A DNA stretch of 64,000 bases from Lysobacter sp. yr284 (GCF_900107375.1 NZ_FNPT01000003.1:62001-126000); one strand, 5' to 3'; numbered from the stretch's first letter, positions 1-9,336 are shown. Numbers and translations: made by a program. Notes: generated from the sequence alone by a model not told the origin.

Positions 1-57
1 CTCGATGCGCAGGGTGGGGTAGGCGCGTGCGCGGTGCAGTTTTTCGATGGTGCTCAT
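1..57 (-). CDS. rpfF: Probable DSF synthase RpfF, 5' end only
   Basis: An ATG at 57 opens a minus-strand frame that runs off the left edge, leaving 19 codons. A GAGGA ribosome-binding site lies just upstream. The visible peptide begins MSTIEKL and ends TLRIE. It lines up, including the TLRI stretch, with my recollection of the N-terminus of Xanthomonas RpfF, the enoyl-CoA hydratase-like enzyme that makes the diffusible signal factor. The next gene upstream in the direction of transcription is rpfB, its usual neighbour. Nineteen residues are thin evidence, so the call rests mainly on this context; another gene downstream of rpfB is possible. Confidence 0.55.
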   Translation of the reverse strand, partial: MSTIEKLHRARAYPTLRIE

Positions 58-160
58 GGATGCGGTCCTCGGCGATGGCCGCCCGCAGGGCAGGGTGCGG
101 TGGGCCGCGAGCGGCGATGGTTGGAGCCCACGCATCGATGCTACACCCCGATTCCGCCGC

Positions 161-190
161 AAAAATAAAAGCCCCTCCGGAGAGGGGCTT
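161..190 (-). terminator. Rho-independent terminator between rpfB and rpfF
   Basis: A 7-bp GC-rich stem (171-177 with 182-188, loop 178-181) is followed, in the minus direction, by a T-rich tract at 170-161. It should end rpfB transcription before rpfF, so rpfF probably has its own promoter between here and position 58. Confidence 0.8.
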
Positions 191-278
191 GCGCGGCTTC
201 TTGCGTTGTTGGCTGCAGGACCGGGGCGTTGCGCGGGCTATTTTACCCGCACCAGGGCCCACCCATGCTCACGCGTCT

Positions 279-1955
279 TCACGCCGCCGGCGGCGGGTCG
301 CGCAGCTCGCGGCGCAGGATCTTGCCGACGTTGGTCTTGGGCAGTTCCTTGCGGAACTCGACGAACTTGGGGTGCTTGTAGCCGGTGAGGTTGGCGCGCG
401 CGTGCGCCTTGACGTCCTCGGCGGTCAGCGCCGGATCCTTCTTGACGATCACCACCTTGACCGCCTCGCCCGACTTCTCGTCGGGAACGCCGACCGCGGC
501 CACTTCCAGCACGCCGGGCATGAGCGCGATCACGTCCTCGATTTCGTTCGGGTACACATTGAAGCCCGAGACCAGGATCATGTCCTTCTTGCGATCGACG
601 ATATAGAAGAAACCTTGCTCGTCCATCTTGGCCATGTCGCCGGTGTGCAGCCAGCCGTCGTCGTCGATGACCTTGGCGGTTTCCTCGGGCTTTTGCCAAT
701 AGCCCTTCATCACCTGCGGGCCCTTGATGCACAGCTCGCCGACTTCGCCCATCGCCAGGATGTTGCCGTCCTCGTCCTTGACGCAGGCGTCGGTGGAGGA
801 GATCGGCAGGCCGATCGCGCCGTTGTACTCGGCCAGGTCCATCGGGTTGATGCACGCCGCCGGCGAGGTCTCGGTGAGGCCGTAGGCCTCGACCAGGGTC
901 ACCCCGGTGACCTGCTTCCAGCGCTCGGCGACCGAGCGCTGCACGGCCATGCCGCCGCCCAGGGTCAGGTGCAGGCCGGAGAAGTCGACCTTGTCGAAGC
1001 CGGGCGTGTTGAGCAGGCCGTTGAAGAGCGTGTTGACGCCGGTGATCGCGGTGAAGCGGTTTTCCTGCAGCTCCTTCACGAACGCCGGCATGTCGCGCGG
1101 GTTGGTGATCATGTGGTTGAGGCCGCCGAACTTCATGAACACCAGGCCGTTCGCGGTCAGCGCGAAGATGTGGTACAGCGGCAGCGCGGTGATGATGATC
1201 TCTTCGCCCATGCGCGCGTTGGTGCCGATCCACGCCGCGGCCTGCTGCATGTTCGCGACCAGGTTGCGGTGGGTCAGCATGGCGCCCTTGGCCACGCCGG
1301 TGGTGCCGCCGGTGTATTGCAGGAACGCGATGTCGTCCGGCGCGATGTCCACCTGCGGCAGCTTGTGCATCTGCCCCAGGGTGAGGGTGTCGCGGAAGCG
1401 CACCAGGCCCGGGATGTCGTAGTCGGGCACCATCTTCTTGACGTACTTCAGCACGAAGTTCATCACCGGGCCCTTGAGCCCGCCGACCATGTCGCCCAGG
1501 CCGGTGCCGATCACCTGCACCGAGCTGCCGGCGACCACGTCCTGCACGGTCTTGCCGAAGTTGTCGAGCACGAAGATCACCTTCGCGCCGGAGTCGTCGA
1601 GCTGGTGCTTGAGCTCGCGCGGGGTGTACATCGGATTGGTGTTGACCACGGTCAGGCCGGCGCGCAGCACGCCGAAGGTCGCGATCGGGTACTGCAGGCA
1701 GTTGGGCATCATGATCGCGACGCGATCGCCCTTCTTGAGCTTGAGCTCGCCGAGCAGGTAGGCGGCGAATTGCGCGCTGAGCCGGTCGATGTCGCCGTAG
1801 GTCAGTGTCTTGCCGAAGTTGCGGAAGGCGGGGCGGTCGCGGAACTTCTCGATCGCGTTTTCCAGCACCGAGACCACGGAGGGAAATTCCTCCACGTCGA
1901 TCTGGGCCGGCACGCCTTGCGGATAGTGGGCAAGCCACGGACGGTTCAAACTCAT
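279..1955 (-). CDS. rpfB: RpfB / FadD-type long-chain fatty acyl-CoA ligase
   Basis: A 558-residue adenylate-forming enzyme that activates fatty acids with ATP and CoA. In Xanthomonadaceae RpfB is tied to turnover of the DSF signal and to general fatty-acid activation. The AMP-binding P-loop YTGGTTGVAKG is at 214-224, followed by the EAYGLTETSP motif. The C-terminal domain has GWLHTGD, a DRKKDMI hinge and a late catalytic lysine in TNVGKILRREL. The length is normal for the family. The ATG at 1955 is preceded by GAGGGGA and gives the MSLNRPWL start typical of RpfB. The probable rpfF lies downstream on the same strand behind a terminator. An ordinary FadD is the alternative, but the neighbourhood favours RpfB. 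Confidence 0.88.
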   Translation of the reverse strand: MSLNRPWLAHYPQGVPAQIDVEEFPSVVSVLENAIEKFRDRPAFRNFGKTLTYGDIDRLSAQFAAYLLGELKLKKGDRVAIMMPNCLQYPIATFGVLRAGLTVVNTNPMYTPRELKHQLDDSGAKVIFVLDNFGKTVQDVVAGSSVQVIGTGLGDMVGGLKGPVMNFVLKYVKKMVPDYDIPGLVRFRDTLTLGQMHKLPQVDIAPDDIAFLQYTGGTTGVAKGAMLTHRNLVANMQQAAAWIGTNARMGEEIIITALPLYHIFALTANGLVFMKFGGLNHMITNPRDMPAFVKELQENRFTAITGVNTLFNGLLNTPGFDKVDFSGLHLTLGGGMAVQRSVAERWKQVTGVTLVEAYGLTETSPAACINPMDLAEYNGAIGLPISSTDACVKDEDGNILAMGEVGELCIKGPQVMKGYWQKPEETAKVIDDDGWLHTGDMAKMDEQGFFYIVDRKKDMILVSGFNVYPNEIEDVIALMPGVLEVAAVGVPDEKSGEAVKVVIVKKDPALTAEDVKAHARANLTGYKHPKFVEFRKELPKTNVGKILRRELRDPPPAA

Positions 1956-2223
1956 CGCGATCCCCTCGTTAATCGCTCGTCGACGTTCTGTCCGCTTGCC
2001 GCGAAGTGCGCCGGCGTACGGTGTGTTTTCTCGATTGGAGCATAGGCTCTAGCAGGTGGCAAGGCGGTGCCCGGCGGCGTTGTGGCGGGCGCTGCGGACC
2101 TGTCAGGATCGGCGGGAGCCGGGCCCGGCTCCGGCGCGGACCGAACGGCGGCAGGCCGCCGGCCGAGTGGGCGAACGGTCGTGCGAATACGCGGGATGCA
2201 GCGCTTTGAAGGGGAAATCAGCC

Positions 2224-2703
2224 ATGTTCAGGATGTTCGCGATCAGCCAGGCGCAGCCTTTGCGGGACGCCGCCGCGGGCGCGCGCGCGTGGTGGCTGGC
2301 GGCGGCGCTGCTGGCCCTGGCCGCATGCAGCGGCGGTTCGCCGGAACAACGCCTGCGCGAGTCGATGACGCAACTGCAGGAGGCGATCCAGGCGCGCGAC
2401 GCCAAGGCGGTGCGGGCGCAACTGGCCGACGACTTCGTCGGCCCGCAGGGCCTGGACCGCGAAGGCGCGCGCCGGCTGGCCGCGGCCAGCTTCCTGCGCT
2501 ATCGCGATGTGTGGGTGCGCGTGGCCGCGCCGCGCTACAAGGTCGAGGGCGACCGCGCCACGGTCGAGTTCGAGGCCGCGCTCGGCGGCGGTGGCGGCAG
2601 CGCCCTGCCCGAGGCCGCGCAGCTCTACCAGGTGCGCACCGGCTGGCGCGAGCGCGACGGCGAGTGGCGGATGATTTCGGCGGAGTGGACGCCGCGGTTG
2701 TAG
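2224..2703 (+). CDS. Putative lipoprotein with small NTF2-like domain
   Basis: A 159-residue protein divergent from rpfB. A hydrophobic stretch (about residues 23-34) ends in LAAC, a lipobox, so it is probably lipidated and periplasmic. The mature part starts with a helical region (EQRLRESMTQLQEAIQARDAKAV) and continues to a tryptophan-ending strand (GEWRMISAEWTP). This resembles small SnoaL/NTF2-like proteins that hold a ligand in a cone-shaped pocket; the fold is inferred from pattern only. ATG 2224 was chosen over upstream in-frame starts because it sits behind GAAGGGGA and directly begins a signal sequence. No specific function can be assigned. A 169-base gap separates it from the SWIM gene, so it may be transcribed separately. 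Confidence 0.7.
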   Translation: MFRMFAISQAQPLRDAAAGARAWWLAAALLALAACSGGSPEQRLRESMTQLQEAIQARDAKAVRAQLADDFVGPQGLDREGARRLAAASFLRYRDVWVRVAAPRYKVEGDRATVEFEAALGGGGGSALPEAAQLYQVRTGWRERDGEWRMISAEWTPRL

Positions 2704-2872
2704 CGGCTCGGCGGCGCGCGCGGCGGGCGAACGCGCGCGCGCGCAATCGACGGCGCGCTTGCCGCGTTTGCCCGCTGCGTTTGCCCGCTGCGCAGTGCGC
2801 GTCGCCGGTTGCCCGCTGCTCGGCTATGCTTGCCGGCAACACAAGGACGCTACCGGTGGGGACCGGTTCGCA

Positions 2873-4213
2873 ATGGAATCTGCCCTGACCGCCGAACAGG
2901 CGCTCGCGTTGGCGCCCGACGGCGCTTCGGCCAAGGCCGCCACCGGCCTGGCCTCCGACCGACATTGGCTGAGCCTGGGCGGCGACGCCGAGGCCTTGTG
3001 GGGCGAATGCAAGGGCAGCGGCGCGAAGCCGTACCAGGCCCAGGTCGACCTGAGCGCGCTGGTCACCCGCTGCTCCTGCCCCAGCCGCAAGTTTCCGTGC
3101 AAGCACGCGCTGGCGCTGCTGTTGATGCATGCGCGCGGCGGCATCGCCGCGGATGCGCGGCCGGCCTGGGTCGAGGAATGGCTGAACTCGCGCCGCGACC
3201 GCGCCGAAAAGAAGGAACAGGCCGCGGCCAAGGCCGCCGCTGTGCAGGCGGCCGATCCGGAAACCGCCGCGGCGTCGGCGGCCAAGCGCGAAGCCGCGCG
3301 CTGGAAACGCATCGACCAGGGCAGCGCCGAACTGCAGCGCTGGATCGGCGACCAGTTGCGTCGCGGGCTGGCCTCGTTCGGCGCGCAGCAGCGCGCGGAG
3401 TGGACGGCGATGGCGGCGCGCATGGTCGATGCGCAGGCGCCGGCGTTGTCGGCGCAGTTGCTGGCCGCGACCGAGGCCATGGCCGCCGGCATCGCCGGCG
3501 CGCCGGCGGTGGTCGAGCGCTTCGGCCTGATCTGGCTGCTGCGCGAAGCGGTGGTCCGGCGCGCGTCGTTGTCGCCGCAACGCCTGGCCGACGTGCGCAC
3601 CGCGCTGGGCTGGGTCTACGACAAGGACGATCTGGCCACGCTCGGCGAAAGCGTGGGCGATCGCTGGATCGTGCAGGGCCAGCGCATCGACGAACGCGAC
3701 GACCGTTTGTTCGAGCGCCGGGTGTGGCTGCGCGGGCAGGCCAGCGGCCGCGACGCGCTGCTGCACGACTACGCCTACGGCGGCCGCGGCTGGGAGCAGC
3801 AATGGCTGGACGGGCGCAGCGTCGAGGCGACCCTGCGCTTCTTCCCCGGCAGCGCGCCGCTGCGCGCGCTGGCGCTGGAGCAGGGCGCGGCGCAACCGGC
3901 GCCGCGCTGGTCGCAGCCGGCGGCCGAGGCCATCGACGCGGCATCGCTCGCGTTCGCCGCGAACCCATGGCTGCAATGGTGGCCGCTGGCGCTGGCCGAT
4001 GCGGTGCCGCTGCGCGAGAACGAACGCTGGTGGCTGCACACCCCGGCTGGGCGCGTGCCGCTGGCGCTGGGCGAGGCCGCCGGCTGGAACCTGCTCGCGC
4101 ACAGCGGCGGCCGCGAACTGCAGGTGATGGGCGAATGGGACGGCCGCGAACTGCGGCCGCTGAGCGCATGGCGCGGCGCCGATGCGGCGCACAACTGGAG
4201 CCTGGCGGCATGA
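2873..4213 (+). CDS. SWIM zinc-finger protein (YehQ-like), first gene of MoxR/vWA operon
   Basis: A 446-residue cytoplasmic protein. The SWIM motif CxCx6CxH is intact (C67, C69, C76, H78). SWIM fingers bind zinc and contact DNA or protein. Residues about 100-140 are rich in Lys, Glu and Ala and probably form a helix or coiled coil. The rest is Trp/Leu/Ala-rich without other motifs I recognise. It is the first gene of a five-gene plus-strand operon and overlaps the next gene by 4 bases (ATGA). E. coli carries a SWIM protein, YehQ, in the corresponding yehL-M-P-Q cluster. ATG 2873 was chosen because the SWIM-family N-terminus begins there and upstream sequence is unlike protein. Zinc-finger assignment is firm; cellular role unknown. 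Confidence 0.85.
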   Translation: MESALTAEQALALAPDGASAKAATGLASDRHWLSLGGDAEALWGECKGSGAKPYQAQVDLSALVTRCSCPSRKFPCKHALALLLMHARGGIAADARPAWVEEWLNSRRDRAEKKEQAAAKAAAVQAADPETAAASAAKREAARWKRIDQGSAELQRWIGDQLRRGLASFGAQQRAEWTAMAARMVDAQAPALSAQLLAATEAMAAGIAGAPAVVERFGLIWLLREAVVRRASLSPQRLADVRTALGWVYDKDDLATLGESVGDRWIVQGQRIDERDDRLFERRVWLRGQASGRDALLHDYAYGGRGWEQQWLDGRSVEATLRFFPGSAPLRALALEQGAAQPAPRWSQPAAEAIDAASLAFAANPWLQWWPLALADAVPLRENERWWLHTPAGRVPLALGEAAGWNLLAHSGGRELQVMGEWDGRELRPLSAWRGADAAHNWSLAA

Positions 4214-5775
4214 GCGCGAACCCCGAGCCCGGCGCCGGCGGCGACTGGATCAAGCCGGCCCTGGTCGGCATCGACGGCGCGCGCGCGACGGCGTTTCCTG
4301 CGCCGGTCGGCGAATGGCTCGAACAGATCGACGGCGACGACGCGCTGGCGCGCTACGCCCGCGGCGCCGCGGCGATGGCGGCGTGCCGCCTGGCCGCGGT
4401 CGAGGTCGCGTCGGCCGAGATCGCGCCGCCGCCGGCCGCGCCGGACGACGCGCGCATGATCGGCGAGGGCGAACCGTTGGCGCCGGCGCTGGCCGCGATC
4501 TTCCGCGGCGACAGCGAACGCCTGCACCACGAAGCCTGCCAGCGCCTGGCCGCGCTCGGCCGCGCGCTGCCGGCAGGGGCGCTGGCGTCCGCGCTCGACG
4601 CCGGCCGCCAGCGCGCGCGGCTGCGCCCGCCGCTGCTGCCGGTGCTCGGCGAACGCGGCCTGTGGCTGGCCCGGCTCAATCCGGATTGGCGCTACGCCGA
4701 TCGCGGCGCGGCCGGCGCGGGCGTGGAAGGCCAGAGCGGTGCGGACGACGGCGAATCCGGCGATTCGGCCGACGAAGCCGCGCGCCTGTGGCAGGAAGGC
4801 AGCTTCGAACAGCGCCTGGCCCTGTTCGCGCGGATCCGCGCGGCCGAGCCGGCGCGCGCGCGGCAGATGCTGCAGGCGCAGCTCGGCGAGCTGCCGGCCA
4901 AGGAGCGCGCCGCGTTCGTCGCCGAGTTCGATACCGGGCTGGGCGCGGACGACGAGGCCTTGCTGGCCGGCCTGCTCAAGGACCGCGGGCGCGAAGTGCG
5001 CCGGCTCGCCGCGAGCCTGCTCGCGCGCCTGCCGCAGTCCGCGCACGCGCAGCGATTGATCGCCTGGCTGGCGCCGCTGGTGACCCAGGAACGCGCACTG
5101 CTGCTCAAGCGTTGGACCCTCGACGCGCCGCAGGCCGCCGACCCCGACTGGGCCGCCGCGGCCATCGACGCCGTGCGCCCGCAGAACGACGCGCTCGGCG
5201 AGCGCGCGTGGTGGCTGTATCAACTCGTGCGCCAGGTGCCGCTGCGCTGGTGGCGCGAGCGCACCGGCATGGACGCGGCCGCGCTGCTGGCCTGGGCCGG
5301 CAAGAGCGACTGGAAGCAGGCGCTGCATCGCGGCTGGATCGAGCGCATCCACCGCGACGACGCCGACTGGGCCGAGGCCATGCTCGACGCGCCCGGCCGC
5401 GCCTTCGGCGGCCATCACGGCGAACTGCTGGCGCTGCTGCCGCCGGCGCAGCGCGTGCGCCACTGGCCGCGCAGCTTCGCCGACCTGTGCCGCAGCGGCC
5501 GCATCGACGAAGTGCTCGGCTCCTGCGCGCCGGGGCAGTGGCTGCCGCTGGACTACTCGCGCCTGGTCGGCGCCGGCCTGCAGCAGGCCGGCGACACCCT
5601 GCGCCAGGACTGGAGCTTGCGCCAGAACGCCCAGTCGCTGCTGGAAGCGCTGCACCCGCAGGCCCTGCAGGGCTGGCAGGCGCCGCCGCGCGCGCCCGAC
5701 GACACCCCGGCGCTGGCCGACTGCTTGGCCGGCCTGGAGCGCACCGCGCACCTGCGCCGGCTGCTGCACGCCTGA
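4210..5775 (+). CDS. DUF5691-like helical-repeat protein in MoxR/vWA operon
   Basis: A 521-residue cytoplasmic protein starting at the ATG that overlaps the SWIM stop codon. It begins MSANPEPG and soon reads WIKPALVGIDGAR, which I associate with DUF5691 proteins encoded beside SWIM and MoxR genes. The middle (about residues 190-310) has several leucine/alanine helical pairs, such as RARQMLQAQLGELP and RREVRRLAASLLARLP-like stretches, resembling HEAT repeats. No catalytic motif was seen, so a scaffold or adaptor role is inferred. It is followed after 50 bases by the AAA+ gene. Translational coupling with the SWIM gene suggests fixed stoichiometry. The family name is from memory and should be confirmed by profile search. 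Confidence 0.7.
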   Translation: MSANPEPGAGGDWIKPALVGIDGARATAFPAPVGEWLEQIDGDDALARYARGAAAMAACRLAAVEVASAEIAPPPAAPDDARMIGEGEPLAPALAAIFRGDSERLHHEACQRLAALGRALPAGALASALDAGRQRARLRPPLLPVLGERGLWLARLNPDWRYADRGAAGAGVEGQSGADDGESGDSADEAARLWQEGSFEQRLALFARIRAAEPARARQMLQAQLGELPAKERAAFVAEFDTGLGADDEALLAGLLKDRGREVRRLAASLLARLPQSAHAQRLIAWLAPLVTQERALLLKRWTLDAPQAADPDWAAAAIDAVRPQNDALGERAWWLYQLVRQVPLRWWRERTGMDAAALLAWAGKSDWKQALHRGWIERIHRDDADWAEAMLDAPGRAFGGHHGELLALLPPAQRVRHWPRSFADLCRSGRIDEVLGSCAPGQWLPLDYSRLVGAGLQQAGDTLRQDWSLRQNAQSLLEALHPQALQGWQAPPRAPDDTPALADCLAGLERTAHLRRLLHA

Positions 5776-5825
5776 GCCGCGCAGCCCCGAATATTCGAAT
5801 CAAACCTCATCTACACGGAGTTCCG

Positions 5826-6905
5826 ATGACCGCCGTCCTGCGCCAACACGCCGAAATCCAGTTCGCCGAAGAGCTCGAACAACTGGCCAAGGCCGACGAC
5901 CGCCAGCGTCCCGCCAACTGGAAGCTGTCGCCGTGGGCGGTGGTGACCTACCTGATCGGCGGCAAGCTCGACAACGGTTTCGAGGTCAGCCCCAAGTACA
6001 TCGGCAACCGCCGCTTGATGGAAATCGCGGTGGCCACCGTCGCCACCGACCGCGCGCTGTTGCTGTTCGGCGTGCCGGGCACGGCCAAGTCGTGGGTGTC
6101 CGAGCACCTGAGCGCGGCGATCAGCGGCGATTCGACCATGCTGATCCAGGGCACCGCCGGCACCAGCGAAGAGCAGATCCGCTACGGCTGGAACTACGCG
6201 CAGTTGCTCGCGCACGGCCCGAGCGAGAACGCGCTGGTGCCCAGCCCGATGATGAACGCGATGAAGCTCGGCAAGATCGCCCGGGTCGAGGAACTCACCC
6301 GCATTCCCGCCGACGTCCAGGACACCCTGATCACGGTGCTGTCGGAGAAGACCCTGCCGGTGCCCGAGCTGGGCAGCGAAGTGCAGGCCGCGCGCGGCTT
6401 CAGCGTGATCGCCACCGCCAACAACCGCGACAAGGGCGTCAACGAACTGTCCAGCGCGCTCAAGCGCCGCTTCAACACGGTGATCCTGCCGGTGCCGGCC
6501 AGCGAGGAGGAAGAGGTCTCGATCGTGGTCAAGCGCGTGCACGAACTCGGCCGCGCGCTGGAACTGCCGGCCGAGCCGCCGGCGCTGAAGGAAGTGGCGC
6601 GGATCGTGCGCATCTTCCGCGAACTGCGCAACGGCCAGACCGAGGACGGCAAGTCCAAGCTCAAGACGCCGAGCTCGACCCTGTCCACCGCCGAGGCGAT
6701 CTCGGTGATCAACAACGGCATGGCCCTGGCCGGGCACTTCGGCGACGGCGTGCTGCGTCCGGCCGACATGGCCGCGGGCATGATCGGCGCGGTGGTCAAG
6801 GACCCGGTGCAGGACCAGGTGGTGTGGACGGAGTATCTGGAAACCGTGGTCAAGGAACGCGCCGAGTGGAAGGACCTCTACCGCGCCTTCCGCGAACAGC
6901 TCTGA
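5826..6905 (+). CDS. MoxR-type AAA+ ATPase (YehL-like)
   Basis: A 359-residue AAA+ ATPase. Walker A is GVPGTAKS at 82-89. The Walker B position reads IARVEELTRIP (about 151-161), with EE where DE is usual. Sensor 1 is the ATANN segment (about 196-200). The LKRRFNTVILP segment near 212-222 fits the arginine-finger region. MoxR ATPases are chaperone-like remodellers that act with a vWA protein, often inserting metals or activating enzyme complexes. Here the vWA gene is two genes downstream. E. coli YehL is the likely counterpart. A strong GGAG site precedes ATG 5826. The client protein is unknown. Confidence 0.88.
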   Translation: MTAVLRQHAEIQFAEELEQLAKADDRQRPANWKLSPWAVVTYLIGGKLDNGFEVSPKYIGNRRLMEIAVATVATDRALLLFGVPGTAKSWVSEHLSAAISGDSTMLIQGTAGTSEEQIRYGWNYAQLLAHGPSENALVPSPMMNAMKLGKIARVEELTRIPADVQDTLITVLSEKTLPVPELGSEVQAARGFSVIATANNRDKGVNELSSALKRRFNTVILPVPASEEEEVSIVVKRVHELGRALELPAEPPALKEVARIVRIFRELRNGQTEDGKSKLKTPSSTLSTAEAISVINNGMALAGHFGDGVLRPADMAAGMIGAVVKDPVQDQVVWTEYLETVVKERAEWKDLYRAFREQL

Positions 6906-6912
6906 GCCGCGC

Positions 6913-9336
6913 ATGAGCGCCACGCTCGGTTACTTCGGCATCCGCCACCACGGCCCGGGCTGCGCGCGCAGCCTGCGCAAGGCGCTGGACGCGCTGCGCC
7001 CGGACTGCGTGCTGATCGAGGGCCCGGCTGGTGCCGAGGCCCTGGTCGAGCACCTGCGCGACGCGCAACTGCAGCCGCCGGTGGCGCTGCTGTCCTATGG
7101 CGTCGACGATCCGCAACTGGCCGTGTTCCATCCCTACGCCGAGTTCTCGCCCGAGTGGCAGGCGATGCGCTGGGCGGTGGAGCACGGCGCGACGGTGCGC
7201 TTCATCGACGTGCCGGCCGGGGCCAGCCTGGCCTGGCAGCGGGCGCGGCGCGAACGCTTGGCGGGCGATGCGGCCGCGCAGACGCAAGCGGGCGAGGGCG
7301 AGGCGCCGTCGCCGCAGGAACTCGCCGACGACGCGGCGCGCGCCGAGGCCCCTGCGGCGCCGCAGACGGCCGGTGAAGACGCCGCCGAATCCGCGTCCGC
7401 ACACCCGGCCGACGACGCCGGCAGCGACGCCAGCGCCGCGACCGCCGACGCCGAGCGCCACGCCGAGCACCGCGATCCGCTCGACTGGCTCGCCCACGCC
7501 GCCGGCTACGCCGACGGCGAGAGCTGGTGGAACCACATGGTCGAGGAACGCGGCGACGGCGAAGGCCTGTTCGAGGCGATCGCCGCGGCCATGGGCGAAC
7601 TGCGCGACCACGCCGAGCTGCGCAACGGCCTGGATCCGCACGAGGAAGCGCTGCGCGAGGCGCACATGCGCAGCGGCATCCGCGACGCGATCAAGCAGGG
7701 CTTCGAGCGCATCGCCGTGGTCTGCGGCGCCTGGCACGTGCCGGCGCTGGCCGGCAAGGCCACCGCCGCGGCCGACAAGGCCCTGCTCAAGGACTTGCCC
7801 AAGCTCAAGGCCGCCGCGACCTGGGTGCCGTGGACGTACCGGCACCTGAGCAGCGCCAGCGGTTACGGCGCCGGCATCGATTCGCCGGGCTGGTACGAAC
7901 ACCTGTGGCGGCACGGCGGCAGCCAGGGCCGCACGGTCGGCTGGTTCGCAAGGGTCGCGCGGGTGCTGCGCGAACACGCGCTGGACTGCTCCTCCGCGCA
8001 CCTGATCGAAGCCACGCGCCTGGCCGACACCCTGGCCGCATTGCGCGACCGGCCGGCGCCGAGCCTGGAGGAACTCAACCAGGCCACCTTGAGCATCCTG
8101 TGCAACGGCGACGACGCGCCGATGCGGCTGATCGAGCAGGCGCTGATGATCGGCGAGCGGATCGGCTCGGTGCCCGAAGCGGTGCCCACGGTGCCGCTGC
8201 AGCGCGACCTGGAAGCCCAGCGCAAGCGCCTGCGGCTCAAGGCCGAAGCGTTGAGCAAGCCGCTGGAACTGGACCTGCGCAACGACACCGACCTGCAGCG
8301 CAGCGAACTACTGCACCGGCTGCTGCTGCTCGACATCGGCTGGGGCCGCCTCGGCGGCGCCGGGCGTTCGCGCGGCAGCTTCCGCGAAGTGTGGGAACTG
8401 GCCTGGCAGCCGGGTTTCGAGATCGAGCTGATCGTCGCCAGCCGCTACGGCCAGACGGTGGCGCAGGCCGCGACCGCGCGCGCGATCGAATCCGCGCGCC
8501 GGGCCGAGCGCTTGCCGGACCTCTCGCGCCTGATCGACCGGGTGCTGCTGGCGAACCTGCCCGATGCGGTGCAGGCGGTGGCGGCCGAACTGCAGGCGCG
8601 CGCCGCGGTCGACGCCGATCCGCTGTCGCTGCTGGCGGCGCTGCCGGCGCTGGCCAACGTGCAGCGCTACGGCAACGTGCGCAATACCGATGCGGCGCAG
8701 GTGCGGCACCTGTTCGACGGCATGCTCGCGCGCGCCTGCATCGGCCTGACCATCGCCCTGGGCGGGCTCGACGAAGAGGCCGCCGGCGACGCGCGCGAGA
8801 CTTTGCTCGCCGCCGACCGCGCCGTGGCGCTGCGCGAGGACGACGCCCAGACCGCGACCTGGCGCGGCGCCCTGCGCCAACTCGCGCTGGCGCTGAGCGC
8901 CACGCCGCTGCTGCGCGGCGTGGCCACGCGCCTGCTGTTCGACGCCGGCGGCTTCGACGGCGAAGCGGTGGCGCGCGAGCTGGGCCTGAACCTGTCGCTC
9001 GGCGCCGAGCCGCTGGACGCGGCGCACTGGCTGGACGGCTTCCTCAACCGCAACGCCGCGGTGCTGCTGCACGACGACGCGGTGTGGGGATTGATCGACG
9101 CTTGGGTCTCGAACCTGGGCCACGAGCATTTCCTGCGCGTGGTGCCGTTGTTGCGGCGCAGCTTCGCCGAGTTCGAGGCCGCCGACCGGCGCGACCTCGG
9201 CCAGCGGGTCAAGCGCCCGCCGGGCGCGGCGCCGGCATCGGCGGCGCGATCGTCCTGGGACGCCGCCCGCGCGGCGCGTGCGCTGCCGTTGCTGCGCGAA
9301 CTGTTCGGCCTCGAGCCTATGGGAGATGCGCGATGA
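6913..9336 (+). CDS. DUF5682-like protein (YehM-like)
   Basis: An 807-residue cytoplasmic protein 7 bases after the AAA+ gene. The N-terminus carries IRHHGPG (10-16) and LIEGP (34-38); a further CGAWH motif ends at His 275. These spaced His/Glu motifs recall the EreA/ChaN/TraB group of hydrolases, but that link is my inference. A low-complexity Ala/Asp/Glu/Pro stretch (about 118-178) interrupts the N-terminal part and looks like a flexible insertion. The remainder is helical. The length is close to E. coli YehM, which sits in the same kind of cluster. The stop overlaps the start of the vWA gene (ATGA). No function is established for this family as far as I know. Confidence 0.78.
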   Translation: MSATLGYFGIRHHGPGCARSLRKALDALRPDCVLIEGPAGAEALVEHLRDAQLQPPVALLSYGVDDPQLAVFHPYAEFSPEWQAMRWAVEHGATVRFIDVPAGASLAWQRARRERLAGDAAAQTQAGEGEAPSPQELADDAARAEAPAAPQTAGEDAAESASAHPADDAGSDASAATADAERHAEHRDPLDWLAHAAGYADGESWWNHMVEERGDGEGLFEAIAAAMGELRDHAELRNGLDPHEEALREAHMRSGIRDAIKQGFERIAVVCGAWHVPALAGKATAAADKALLKDLPKLKAAATWVPWTYRHLSSASGYGAGIDSPGWYEHLWRHGGSQGRTVGWFARVARVLREHALDCSSAHLIEATRLADTLAALRDRPAPSLEELNQATLSILCNGDDAPMRLIEQALMIGERIGSVPEAVPTVPLQRDLEAQRKRLRLKAEALSKPLELDLRNDTDLQRSELLHRLLLLDIGWGRLGGAGRSRGSFREVWELAWQPGFEIELIVASRYGQTVAQAATARAIESARRAERLPDLSRLIDRVLLANLPDAVQAVAAELQARAAVDADPLSLLAALPALANVQRYGNVRNTDAAQVRHLFDGMLARACIGLTIALGGLDEEAAGDARETLLAADRAVALREDDAQTATWRGALRQLALALSATPLLRGVATRLLFDAGGFDGEAVARELGLNLSLGAEPLDAAHWLDGFLNRNAAVLLHDDAVWGLIDAWVSNLGHEHFLRVVPLLRRSFAEFEAADRRDLGQRVKRPPGAAPASAARSSWDAARAARALPLLRELFGLEPMGDAR

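Noticed and set aside
27-2045. A 672-codon plus-strand open frame opposite rpfB
   Set aside because: It is the antisense shadow of rpfB; its His/Val/Leu/Arg-rich product has no domain, and rpfB has all enzyme motifs.
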